From Lunularia cruciata (lineage: Eukaryota; Streptophyta; Marchantiopsida; Lunulariales; Lunulariaceae): a stretch of 64,000 nucleotides of DNA. The notes below the pieces were generated by a model that worked only from the letters and a program-made list of their open reading frames with translations, had not been told where the DNA came from and did no database searches. The stretch's first letter is position 1; each line of letters begins with the position of its first letter. Location of the stretch: positions 70,870,944 through 70,934,943 of the forward strand of contig OX419755.1 of assembly GCA_948567375.1 (NCBI GenBank), read 5' to 3'. The translations under genes and the position numbers were made by a program. Below, one piece after another: positions 11,835-22,084 of the stretch.

Positions 11835-12649
11835 AGTCTACTTTAGACTTGCTAAACTCACACTTTGAGATTTGACATACAATTGATTCTGTCTTAGAAT
11901 CTAGAGGACTTCTCGTAGATGTTGTTTGTGTTCTATCATCGTGCTACTATATACTAAGATGTCATCTAGGAAGATGATGACAGACTTATCCAAATATGGA
12001 CAAAATATGGCATTCATTAGACTCATAAAGTGGCAAGTGCGTTGGTGAGGCCAAAAGGCATCATGAGATACTCAAAGTGGCCATACCTAGTTTGAAAGGC
12101 AGTCTTGTATACATCCTCCTCTACAATTTGGATTTGATTGTAACCGCTCCACAAATCTAGTTTGGTGAAGTGTCTTGCTCCATTGAGTTGATTGAATAGA
12201 TCATCCATGCAAGGTAAGGGGTATTTGTTCTTCACTGTTTGCTGATTGAGACCCCGATAGTCAATGCACATGCACATTATACCATCTTTCTTCTTCACAA
12301 ACAAGATCGGAGCCCCATATGGTGATACGTTGGGTTGGATGAACCCTTTCTGCAGCATATCCTCAATTTGATTCTTGCACTCCTCCAACTCATGAGGTGA
12401 TAGGTGATATGGGGCCTTACAGGGAGGTGTCTTCCTCGGGAGTGTCTCAATTTTATGATCTACTCTCCTTTTTGGTGGTAATCTTGAGGGTAGATCATCA
12501 AGAAAGACATCTTGAAACTCATTTATGACACCCTTCAATTTCTCAGAAATTTGTCCCTCAAGTTGTGCACTCTGGACTTCTCTTATTAGACCCATGAAAC
12601 ACCTATTAGTCTTATAAATAGCTGTTATCTCTATGACATAGAGAGGCAA
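11835..12649 (-). pseudogene. Reverse transcriptase of element B
   Basis: Landmarks in order: [85 protein letters not shown], and after a frame change [13 protein letters not shown], which holds the catalytic DD pair (near 11940-11980). The usual NAPATF reads NALATL. This is a typical gypsy RT copying the RNA genome into DNA, here inactivated by shifts. Confidence 0.9.
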
Positions 12650-12748
12650 TTATTGCCTATGTGATTTTTCTTTAACCCCAATGATCGACCATTGGTGGGT
12701 TCTCACTACTTTCTTCCTCCAATCTACCATAGGGTTGTAATGCTCCAT

Positions 12749-13060
12749 CTATGGCATACCTAAGATTGCATCATAACGAGCTAATTGTATCACTCGCCAC
12801 TCAATTGCTTCTTGATATTTTCCTATAGAGAGTGTTACCTGCTTGGGTAATGATTCAATCCTCTCTGTTTGTCCATCAAGTAACTCTACTTCTTCCCTCT
12901 CATCTCTCTCTAGATCCATTCCCAATCTTATTTCAATAGAGCGAGACATGAAATTTCTATGGCTCTCGGATCTATTAACACTCTCACTTGATTGCCTTCT
13001 AGGACCCCATTCACTACAATCAATTGTGAGGTTTCCTTTTGGTACCTTTGTGCGCTCATC
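12749..13060 (-). pseudogene. Protease of element B with altered active site
   Basis: Minus-strand translation shows VRVLIDPRA where gypsy proteases have a D-S/T-G motif followed by A, then a downstream segment ending ARYDAILGMP that matches the family's conserved YDAILGMPW. The active-site change from DSG to DPR would abolish catalysis. The protease lies between the gag zinc knuckle and RT, as expected. Confidence 0.75.
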
Positions 13061-13193
13061 TTCTTCCTTCCCTTGCTTTTCTGCTTCCTTATTGAGCCAG
13101 TAAGGCTACAAGGTACATGTACTGGTGATCTTCATTTTCTGAGGTGATTTCCACCTCCTGCTCTTCAATGCATCTCTCCATGTTGTTCAAAGA

Positions 13194-14200
13194 TCACATG
13201 TATGAAGGTCGAGAGACTTTAGGAAGTTGAGCACAACAATTGGTAGATACATGCCCAATACAACCACAATTGTAACAACGGCCTTGTTCTCCTTGTGGGA
13301 CTCCATCTCTCCATTCTTCTACCCATCCCCGTTCTCCTTGAAGCGGTCGTGCTTCTTGGTCTTGAAACCGAAGGTTGCCCAGTTCTATTGGTACTGGTCC
13401 ACCCATGGGTGGCATTTTTGCCTAATAATGTTGAGGTGGAACTACTCCTTTACCTCCACCTAATGCTCTTGCTATTCTTTGCGCACAAGCAATGGCTTCA
13501 AATATTGTGTGAGGATTTTGTACCATGACTTCTTGGCAAATCCGCTCCTTCAACCCTCATTTGAAATTGTCGAGAGCCTTTGCTGGACTCGTGTCGGTTA
13601 TTGCAACTTGTAGATCCAGAAATGCCTCTACATACTCTTGTATGTTGTTCTTTTGTTTCAATCCCCATAGTCGGATCCGGGTCATCTACACAGAATCCAC
13701 CAATTGGAAATTCTTCAGCAATCCTTCTTGCATTGCTGTCCATGTGACCTCTCTTCTCTCAGCCAACATGGATCATTCCCAAGCATTGTACCATGTGAGG
13801 GTTTAAATGGTCAAGTACCCACATGCAAACACACTTGCAACATGCTCGGTGATCTTTGTTGAGGACAACCAAAAATATTGATTCATTCTAGAGATCCAGT
13901 TCTCCACTACTCCCATCGTACGCTGCCCCTTGTAAGGCTTGGTGTTGCAGGTCTTCTTCATCTAGAGTAGTAATGTGGCTTCATCATTGATGGGGTTTGT
14001 AGGCACAAGTGCCTCTCCAAGTACTTCAGTCGCAGGTATTGGATTTTGAGATGGCTCTTCTTCTTGCATTGCTTGATCATTCATGAGGGTCTGCACTTGA
14101 CTTTGTAACACCTCCATGGTCATCTTAATCACTCTAAATGTTTTCAACATCCCATGCATTCCTTGCACCAACTCTTGCAACTACGGATCCATGGTTCACG
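13194..14200 (-). pseudogene. Gag of element B
   Basis: The C-terminal part has one CCHC knuckle, CYNCGCIGHVSTNC, at about 13240-13285. Upstream (13498-14180) the frame continues in pieces with an N-terminal helical segment (MQELVQGMHGMLKTF, VLQSQVQTLMNDQ) and a poorly preserved capsid middle. Several shifts break it. Confidence 0.75.
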
Positions 14201-14756
14201 TAACACTCGATTGCTAGACCCTAAACTTCAATAGAGAGTTAATATGATCACTCTAGAGTGCGCACAAACTATTGAAACTACCATTACGACCTCAGAAGCT
14301 ACCACTCATTGGTAATATTCCTCAACAAAATTCCTGACCACAAAATCCCTAAACATCACTTTCGGTCTCACTACATAACAAATTTCTACTTGAGTGTTAA
14401 AAGGGAAAGGATTTGGGACATTCAAATCCATCACAAACAAATGTAAATTGTCAAATCCCACTCTCTATTGTAAATCACTACAGGCAAAATCATTGGGTTT
14501 GGCAAATTCATTATTGTATCCATGAACTCTGCTCCAAAGTGAAAAACCAAATACACTCTCACTTGCTTGTGCTGAATATACATAATCTTGATGTTGAATG
14601 GATTCAAGAATGGAAAGCAAGGTATTGGATATTTTCCTCCTGGAGCATCCATTCTATCCTCCTAATCTACCAATTACACCAGAATGTCTCTCCTCAAAAT
14701 TACTCAATCTCAATAGCCCATGTTCTTCCAAGAGGGATGATCCGCTCTCTTGGACA

Positions 14757-14774
14757 ACACCTGCTCTGATACCA
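14757..14774 (-). other. Primer binding site of element B
   Basis: On the minus strand, TGGTATCAGAGCAGGTG follows the 5' LTR after one extra base. TGGTATCAGAGC is the classical plant PBS complementary to initiator methionine tRNA. Confidence 0.9.
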
Positions 14775-14775
14775 T

Positions 14776-15374
14776 TGTAATAATCCAAGGATAGGAGACC
14801 TGAAGAGAAACACACCATGAGAAACACACACTTTCACACTCAAACTCCGATGCCCAAAAGGAGCACCTTCTCTTTATTATATAGGCCAAGCGGATCTCCT
14901 CCAATGATGCTACACCATAGGATTAGGTTCATAGATAGGTGACATGTCAGCAAGCTCCACCCTTGGATTACTTACTTGGATGGGTGACATGTTGGTCTTG
15001 GTCCTATTTGGTTGGTCAAACAAGCTTTAACGGGAGGGAATCTTTTAGGGAATCTTCCTATAGGAATCTCAGAATCGCATGGGTGAGGTATCGTTGGAAA
15101 GCTCTCAATGAGACAAAGCAGGGGGAGGGAAGGCTAGCCTTGAATCCATTTGGGGGGAGAACAATGCACATTTTTGAGGCCTAATTCATCTGTTTAGGCC
15201 TCCAAAATTGCCTTCAAAGATTTCAAGCATATTTTGGTTCCAAATCTATTAGTAGAAGTCCCCTTTTGGTGATACCTATTTTTGATCTATTTTGACCATC
15301 ATGTATAACATCATTCTAGATGTTACCAAACCAAATTTCACATCTAGATCATATGGCTAGCTCTTGGTATTACA
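14776..15374 (-). repeat. 5' LTR of element B
   Basis: The complete LTR begins TGTAATACC and ends TTATTACA in element orientation. A TATA box (CCTATATAATAA, 14875-14886 complement) lies near the LTR's 3' end. It matches 9099-9687 closely. Confidence 0.92.
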
Positions 15375-15379
15375 AATAC

Positions 15380-16403
15380 TCAAGACTCAAGAAATGAGTT
15401 TGGAGGAGGAGACAAAGACAAAGCCTCCAGTTTTTCCGGCGGACATCCAATCCAAAGTAAAGGGTCTGGTCCAAGCCAAGGTGGGCCAACCCAAGAAACC
15501 TTGGGTCAAGACCACTAGCAATCCTGTCACCATTCTAAAGCGTCCCAAAGTCAAATTTGAACATGGAGAGACTTTGAATCCGCAGCCGAAAGCAAAGATG
15601 GTTAAATTGAGAGGAGTAATTCAATACAATATTTTAGTGGATTTGGTAGCCACAAAGGCCACTATCACATTTAAGCAATTGTAGGAAGGCAACAAGCTAT
15701 ACAAGAGGCAGCTGAATTTGGCCCTCAAGAAAGTAAGGTCAATGTCGAAGAAAGACCTACCCACTATATATTGTATTGAGCAAGAAGATCTAGGATCTCT
15801 TGAGGTCAACGCGGAGATTGCAAGGTGCATGATCACATCCATACCCATCAATTTGGGGTTGGGTGGATGAATGTCATGACCAAAGATACTACAAATCGAT
15901 TGGGGTATCATACGTTTGAGCCAACACCCCGAGTCTTGAAATTTGCAGACCAAACCAGGAGCCGGTCATTGGGCATGCTGTCAAACATTACCACAATCAT
16001 TGGAGGGGTATCCTTCAAGTTGAACTACATTGTGTTGTGACCAGTGACCAAGACTGGTTACCCTCTGTTGATCAGAAGACCTTGGTTGTATAGTGCCTAA
16101 GTTGTGGTGGATTGGCACCAACAGAAGTTACGGTTCAAGGACATTTCGTCTGAAGACCAGAAGCTGGTGACTATGAGTTGGACAAAGGTTCCCCATCTCG
16201 GGGAAACTAGTTCGTCAGAAGATGAGGATGAATCCAAAGACTCATTGTCTTTGTCCTCAGACAAATCCAAAGACAAAGTCCAAGTCAATTACTTAGAATG
16301 CTACAAGGTGGATGTCAAAGACAAAGATCTATATGACCTCGCCTCGGGTGAAGCTGACTTGGAGGAAGGGGGTTTGATGGCAGCTCACCTTGAGTTAAGC
16401 TGA
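15380..16403 (+). pseudogene. Protease region of element A
   Basis: Element A resumes after the second AATAC. The active-site area reads YNILVDLVATKATI near 15628-15670, where the family expects D-S-G. Further on are PRVLKFADQTRS, SLGMLSNI and GYPLLIRRPWL, matching the plant gypsy retropepsin pattern of ADRS, PLG and the RPWL tail. An acidic Ser/Asp/Glu linker (16200-16290) leads to RT. Stops occur near 15682, 15870 and 16040. The catalytic Ser-Gly is lost. Confidence 0.75.
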
Positions 16404-16439
16404 GTAAGCCACGTTGAAGGAGTCATCAATCCTGATGAC

Positions 16440-17971
16440 TATCAAGATGTTGTCTTCACTAAAGGGAAAATTTTAAAAATTTCAAAGACAGTCACTTTGG
16501 AGGAGTTGGCAAGATACACTACCCTGTTTATAGAATTCCAAGATGTATTTTCCTGGTCTATCAATCAAATGCAGGGTATTCCACAAGAATTTGGAGAACA
16601 CCGGATTGATCTGATTGAAGGTGCACTTCCGGTTTGGCAGAGACAATACCGTCTGAACCCAAAGTACTTCCTTTTGGTGAAAGATGAGATTGACAAGTAC
16701 TTAAGGGCCAGAATCATCTTCCTTGTCTTAAGCAATGAGTCGGACTCCCCATTGTCATTGTACCAAAGAAGAAAACAGGGAAGATCTGAGTGTGCCAAGA
16801 CTTCCACAAATTGAATGCAGTCACAAGGAAGGATCATCATCCCTTGCCTTTTACCGATACTATTTTGGACCAAGTAGCTGGTCATCCTTGCTATAGTTTT
16901 CTTGATGGATCTTAAGGATACAATCAAGTATCCATCCGAGAAGAGGACAAGGATAAAACCACATTCACAACCGATTGGGGCACTTTTTCTTACAATCAAA
17001 TGCCCCTTTGGGTTGTGTAATACTCCTGCTACTTTCCAAAGGATGATGAATTCAATCTTCAAGGATGATGAATTCAATCTTCAAGGATTTCTTGCACAAA
17101 TTTGTGGAAGTTTTCATTGATGATTTTTGTGTGTTTGGGCAAAGATATGTACATTTGGATTACCTTCTCTAGACTTTTGAAAGGTGTTGTTTTGCCGGTT
17201 TGTCATTACACCCGGAGAAATGCTTCTTTGCCATAAAGGAAGGAATTCTTCTGGGGCATCGGGTATCAACCCAAGGTATTGAAGTCAATGTTAAGAAGGT
17301 CAAAGTAATCTCAGCTTTGGAATCCCCAAAGAACATCCGGGAGCTGAGAGCCTTCTTGGGACATGTCGGATACTACAGACGCTTCATTTTGAACTATACG
17401 GTGCTTGCTGCACCCCTTACAAAGCTTCTGAAGAAATCCAAAGACTACCTGTGGGAAGCAGATCAAGAAGAAGCTTTCCAGGTGTTGAAGAAGAAACCGG
17501 TTGAAGCACCAATTATGAGGGCCTTGAATTGGGATGTCCCTTTTCATGTATATGTGGACACTTTGTCCATGGCAATTGGAGTTGTCTTAAGTCAGAAGGA
17601 TGAGAAGAAGAAGGACTACCCGGTGTATTATGCCAGCCGACAACTTTCAGTTTCTGAAAAGAATGACTGAAAGAGAAGCACTCGGAATGGTGTATGCCTG
17701 CAAGAAATTTTGCCACTACCTGCTAGGATACGAGTTTGTCTTCTATGTTGACCATTACGCATTGCAACATTTGGTCAAGAAGGCAGATTTGTCTGGGCAA
17801 ATTGCAAGATGGATCTTGTTGTTACAAGAATTCACATATACTATACAAGTAAGGAAGGGAACTTTGCATTTGAATGTGGACTTCCTGTCCAGGTTAGAAA
17901 CTCAAGACCAAGAATGGGAAATATATGATCGGTTCCCTGATGAAGAGTTATATCAATTAACAGCAATGTGA
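16440..17971 (+). pseudogene. Reverse transcriptase and RNase H of element A
   Basis: RT landmarks in order: FQDVFSWSINQM, HRIDLIEGALPV, DFHKLNAVTRKDHHPLPF, YNQMPFGLCNTPATFQRMM, FIDDFCVFG (catalytic DD near 17120), LHPEKCFF, LLGHRVSTQGI and FLGHVGYYRRFI. RNase H follows with FHVYVDTLSMAIGVVLSQ, VYYASRQLS, TEREALGMVYACKKF and FYVDHYALQHLV. A 22 bp tandem duplication at 17041-17084 shifts the frame between NTPATF and the DD motif. Another shift near 17670 separates the two RNase H halves. Confidence 0.9.
17041..17084 (+). repeat. 22 bp tandem duplication in element A RT
   Basis: Two exact copies of a 22-base unit starting GGATGATGAATTC sit side by side. Since 22 is not a multiple of three, the duplication alone breaks the RT frame just upstream of the catalytic DD. 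Confidence 0.95.
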
Positions 17972-17999
17972 AGTACAAGGTATACAATAGAATATCATT

Positions 18000-19260
18000 A
18001 TTTGCATACTCTCCATTGTCCTAAAGGGCTGGACCCGGAGCAGAGGGTAGTCTTTCTCAGGAAAATGGGGCCATATCAGCTAAAACACAACATTTTATTC
18101 AAGATGGGCGAAGACAAAGTACTTGGAGTCATACAAAGTCAGAGGCGTAATTAAGTCTTTACACTCCAAAGCATCGAGAGGACACTATGCTCTGAAGAAT
18201 ACTGTAAAGAAGATTCTTTCCTTGGGGTATTGGTGGCCTATGATGTTCAAAGACACGCATGCCCATATCCAAAGATGTGATGCTTGTCAGAGAACGGGGA
18301 AGCCAATAGCTACTTCTCAATGACCTTTGAGACCCATTTTACCCTTGGCCTTATTTGAGAAATGGGGAATTGATTTTGTGGGTCCCATTCAACCAGTGAC
18401 ATGAGTCACAAGGAAGAGATACATTTTTTTTTGCATTGACTATGCTACCAAGATGGTCGAAGCTGAAGCAACTCACAGAGATGATGCCAAAACCGTGGCG
18501 GAATTTTTCTTTCAAAACATCATCTCTTGATATGGGTGTCCTCTGGAATTAGTCAGTGACAGAGGGACACATTTTTTGAACTCTATGATGGGGGTGTTAA
18601 CCAAGTACTTCCAGATTAAACATCATAAGACGTCTCCTTATAACCCAAAAGAAAATGGCTTAACGGAAAACGTGAATGGGTTACTTTGCAAAATTTTGAA
18701 TAAGGTGACTATCAATTATGCCTAAGACTAGGATACAAAATTACCAGCCGCGTTGTGGGCATTTAGAATGATAGGAAAGATCACAACCAAACAAACTCTA
18801 TACTTCTTGACATATGGCTTGCATCCCATATTACCAATTGAATTTGAAGTACCGACATATTGGATTCTTTGCAAAGAATGATTGTTGGAGGAAGAAAGCC
18901 AGGATCTTTGGATCCATCAACTAATGTGGTTAGAAGAGAAAAGAGACTATGCAATGCAAACCACAAAAGGAAAACAAGAGTAGAGGTAAGTTAGGCACAA
19001 TAAGCATATCAAGCCTATGGCTGTGCACAAAGGAGATTTGGTTTTGTTATACAACAATCGCCAAATATTTTTTCCACGCAAGCTGCATTTGAGATGGATG
19101 GAGCCTTATCGAGTTCTTCATCTTTATGAAAATGGGTCCATTCAACTTGTAGACCTAGAAGGCAATCCTTTTGCCACTTGAGTAAATGGGTGGAGAGTTC
19201 GGAGATATTGGACCATAGACTCGGAAGTCTCTAAGACATCTGAAGTCTATGTTTGTCGAG
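18000..19260 (+). pseudogene. Integrase of element A
   Basis: The HHCC domain includes SLHSKASRGHYALKNTVKKI and CDACQRTGK. The core has FEKWGIDFVGPI, then CIDYATKMVEAEA, LVSDRGTHFLN and PYNPKENGLTENVNG, giving the D-D-E pattern. The C-terminal part has HKGDLVLLYNN, LHLRWMEPYRV and the closing VNGWRVRRYW. Multiple stops, for example after QPVT, mark it as dead. No chromodomain follows before the PPT. Confidence 0.88.
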
Positions 19261-19272
19261 ACGCTCACATTT

Positions 19273-19289
19273 GAGGGGGGAGGGGGGTA
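19273..19289 (+). other. Polypurine tract of element A
   Basis: GAGGGGGGAGGGGGGTA immediately precedes the TGTGGTACCC start of the 3' LTR. It fixes the true LTR start for this family. Confidence 0.92.
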
Positions 19290-20440
19290 TGTGGTACCCA
19301 CATTTTTTGTTTTTTGTTTTTTGTTTTTAATTTGGGAGAAGAAGTGTATAGAGAAGTTGAATTGCACTTGTATGGCCAAAGAAGGCAAAGAAAAGTGTCC
19401 CTGAGATGAAACCTGAGGTAACGTGGCTTTGGGTCATAAAGCAAGGTCATAAGGCAAGAGTGGGTCGGGAGATAAGGAGTTAGAAAGATTACACACTAGT
19501 GGAATTTCAGATCAGGAAAGAGAATTGTAGATTTGGTAGAGGAATTAGGAGTTGTGAAACCCGAGGATAGAGTAGTAGTGAGAGTGAAGTTACTTTGGGA
19601 TTGGGTTTGAAAGCCGAGGAAGAAGTAGACATTGGATCAGATTAGTTACAGTTTTGAGATAAGAAGAGGTAGATATGAAGAGGTGTATTGTCATTTTGGA
19701 TCTACAGGTTTGTAGAGTTGTTAGGAAACGGTGTTTTTGTTAAAAATGTCATTTGCTTCACTATTTAAGAGTGGTATTTGCATGAAAATGTTGTTCAGTG
19801 CTCATAATTTTTGAGAATAGATAAAGCAAAGTGCTGTGAAGTAGTGGTCGTTGTTTGAGCTTGATTCTGAGTATCAACTTTGTGCTTGTGTTTGTGAGTG
19901 TGTGGAGAAATTCAACGTGTAAATCAATGTGTTTGTTGGATGTTGGATTTTGTAGCCTTGATCTTCATTCTGTGTATTTGATCATGAGTGAAGTGCAACC
20001 GAAGCAATGCCTTGACAGATCTAAGAGGAATTGTAGTGTTGGTGGTATTTTGCATTTATGAGTGCAGCGCAAAGTTGATGTGAAGCAATTTTGATCAAGG
20101 AAGTTGTGCCTTCAATGGAGGGGTAGAACACAATTCTAAGGCAAAGTCATTTTGTAATGAAGTGTCATTTTTGGGAGAGCCTGAATCATCACAATCAAGA
20201 TTGTTTGGAAAGATTTGAAGGTGTTGTGACTAAGAAGTGTTAATTTGTGATGAGACTGCAAGTCAATGCTTGTTACTCTCTTCTAGGTGTGGTTTCTACC
20301 TTAGAGACTAAAGAAGAACTCAAGAAGAACTACATTGTTACAGTTTGACTTTGTATTTGGACATTTCTGATTCATATCTCTACGGGAACAAACTTTACTT
20401 ACTTGATTACCGCAAAAGTGATATTTGTTGGGTTGTCACA
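19290..20440 (+). repeat. 3' LTR of element A (1,151 bp, internally deleted)
   Basis: It starts TGTGGTACCCACA right after the PPT and ends GGTTGTCACA. Relative to the 3,686 bp solo LTR it lacks about 2.5 kb, including most of the LTR ORF, but keeps the last 60 or so codons (about 19462-19647) up to an EEEVDIGSD-equivalent end. The leader includes a run of GTTTTTT units (19300-19330). The retained ORF tail is direct evidence that the ORF belongs to the LTR. Confidence 0.92.
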
Positions 20441-21040
20441 TAACCACACAACTATCAGTCCTAATGTATGCAAAATCCTTTAGGGTTGAAGACTCCTTGT
20501 GTAAGATCCTTTGGGGAAGACACTTCATACTCTTCTTCTTTGGACTCTTTTTACCTTTCTCCTTGAGTTTTTCTAACTACTCATGTACTAAGATGGATTC
20601 AAAGAATTACAAAATAAAGGAATTCTCCTCAAAATATGAATTTATTTTTCCTTAAATACAAAAAAAAAAGACAAGGAAATTATAAAATTTGCAAAAATAG
20701 GAACACCAAAAAGGCCATTGAGTGAGATGCATTATAGAGTATAGTGGTTAGATGGATTTTGATCAGATTTTTTATTTGTGATCGTGAAAATCATCACTAT
20801 TATTTTTTTCCTAGGATAATAGGTCCTTTTGGGATTTGGAAGTCTAGTGTATATACTTCCATAATCTTGAGTTATGATCCTCATCTATTGGATACTAAGT
20901 CAATAAGCTGAGTGTTACTCAAACAACACTATTATATATGTAGAGTGATTAAAAAAATACTTCACATATGAACATTCTCTTTGTTTTATCAATTACCTTC
21001 CTTATCTTCTCTACCTTTTTCTCCAACTTGGTATCTTAGT
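20441..21040. other. 600 bp spacer
   Basis: AT-rich DNA between the 3' LTR of element A and the first family C LTR. No gene, LTR boundary or repeat is recognised. Confidence 0.6.
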
Positions 21041-21493
21041 TATAACAATATGGAGTTTATAGACAAGTTAGTCAAGACTAACAAAGTAACAATTAGGGCC
21101 AAATTAGCTAAGAATTATAAGAATATTCTGGAGTTATCTAGGAAGCTACTTGGTACCTTCCAAGTATGAAGTAATGTGCATGCCACCTGGTAACTTATAA
21201 GAGAAAACTTCTTGGGAAGCTTCTTGGCTATTTAAGCTTGCATGCCAAGTAATACTCTTCTAAGAAGAAGCTTCTTGGAAAGCTTCTTGACTAGCTTAGT
21301 TTGCATGCCAAGTAGGGGGCTTCTAGACATAAGCTTCTTGAGAAGATTCCCAATTAGCTTAGCTTGCACTCTAAGAAAGTGGCTTTAAGAAGCTTCTTGA
21401 GAAGATTCCTAATTAGCTTAGCTTGCACTCTAAGAAGGTGGTTGTAAGAATCTTCTTGAGGATCTTCTCAAGGGCCTTATATCTTCTCTATAA
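21041..21493 (+). repeat. Family C LTR1, first partial copy
   Basis: It begins TATAACAATATGGAG and runs through the family's AAGCTTCTT-rich repeats to a point matching the sequence just before the LTR TATA box. A second LTR start then follows at 21494. It therefore lacks the promoter and 3' part of the LTR. Confidence 0.8.
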
Positions 21494-21744
21494 CAACATG
21501 GAATTTATTGACAAGTTTGTTAAGACTAACAAAGTAATGAATAGACCAAATTAGTTAAGAATTATAAAAATAGTTTAGAAGTATCTATGAAGCAACTTGG
21601 TACTTTCCAAATATTAGGTAATGTGCATACCAAGTGTTGACTTCTTAGAAGAACTTCTTGGGAAGCTTCTCAACTAGCTTAGCTTGCATGCCAAGTCGGC
21701 AGCTTCAAGAAGGAAGTTTCTTGAGAAGCCTCTCAAGAGCCTTG
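21494..21744 (+). repeat. Family C LTR1, second copy, 5' part
   Basis: The LTR start is repeated here (TATAACAACATGGAAT) and continues to 21744, where the A-family solo LTR is inserted. The sequence resumes at 25436. Confidence 0.85.
21740..21744. other. Target site duplication CCTTG, left copy
   Basis: CCTTG abuts the TGTGG start of the solo LTR and is repeated at 25431-25435. The same CCTTG occurs in the uninterrupted family C LTR3 (GAGCCTTGTATG near 43373), confirming the empty-site sequence. Confidence 0.93.
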
Positions 21745-22084
21745 TGTGGTACCCACATTTTTTTTTTATGGTTAGTAGGGTTTAAGAGACAAAGTAAGCA
21801 CACGTTCCGGACAAAGAAGAGGCGAAAGTAACTTTGGAGGAAAGCCAAAGAAGCTGATATTGGATCCGATGATGGAGGTACTCAGAAGAGGAGTACACCG
21901 GAAGCAGGCCAAAGATCATCGTCTTTGGGTTGGAAAATGCAAGAATGATGAGGATTGTTTAACAACCTCTGTATGTGGCAAGAAAGTACATTTCAAGAAA
22001 CGGCGGGGGCAAAAGAAGCATACCTTGACAGTGACCGGTGGTGCACGCAGAAGAGAGAAATTCACAAACAAAATTGACTGAAGA

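Larger units (their letters stand above)
9094..15379 (-). mobile_element. Element B: nested Ty3/gypsy chromovirus in element A
   Basis: A 6.3 kb element on the minus strand lies between gag and protease of element A. The LTRs at 9099-9687 and 14776-15374 are about 590-600 bp and differ by roughly 5% by eye. The target duplication AATAC is at 9094-9098 and 15375-15379. The PBS is of initiator-Met type and the PPT adjoins the 3' LTR. The internal order on the minus strand is gag, protease, RT, RNase H, integrase, chromodomain, which identifies a chromovirus. Stops and frameshifts are present in every domain. Confidence 0.92.
3262..20440 (+). mobile_element. Element A: degenerate Ty3/gypsy retrotransposon with ORF-bearing LTRs, split by element B
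   Basis: The order on the plus strand is LTR, PBS, gag, protease, RT/RNase H, integrase, polypurine tract, LTR. Element B (9094-15379) interrupts it between gag and protease. No chromodomain is visible after integrase. The integrase tail ends in a VNGWRVRRYW-type motif, and RT has FIDDFCVF, both typical of non-chromovirus plant gypsy lineages (Tat/Athila side, by recognition only). The left boundary is uncertain: similarity to the full solo LTR at 21745-25430 fades near 3262 and the expected TGTGGTACCC start is absent. The flank after the 3' LTR (TAACC) has no clear partner on the left. Coding regions contain many stops and shifts. Confidence 0.85.
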
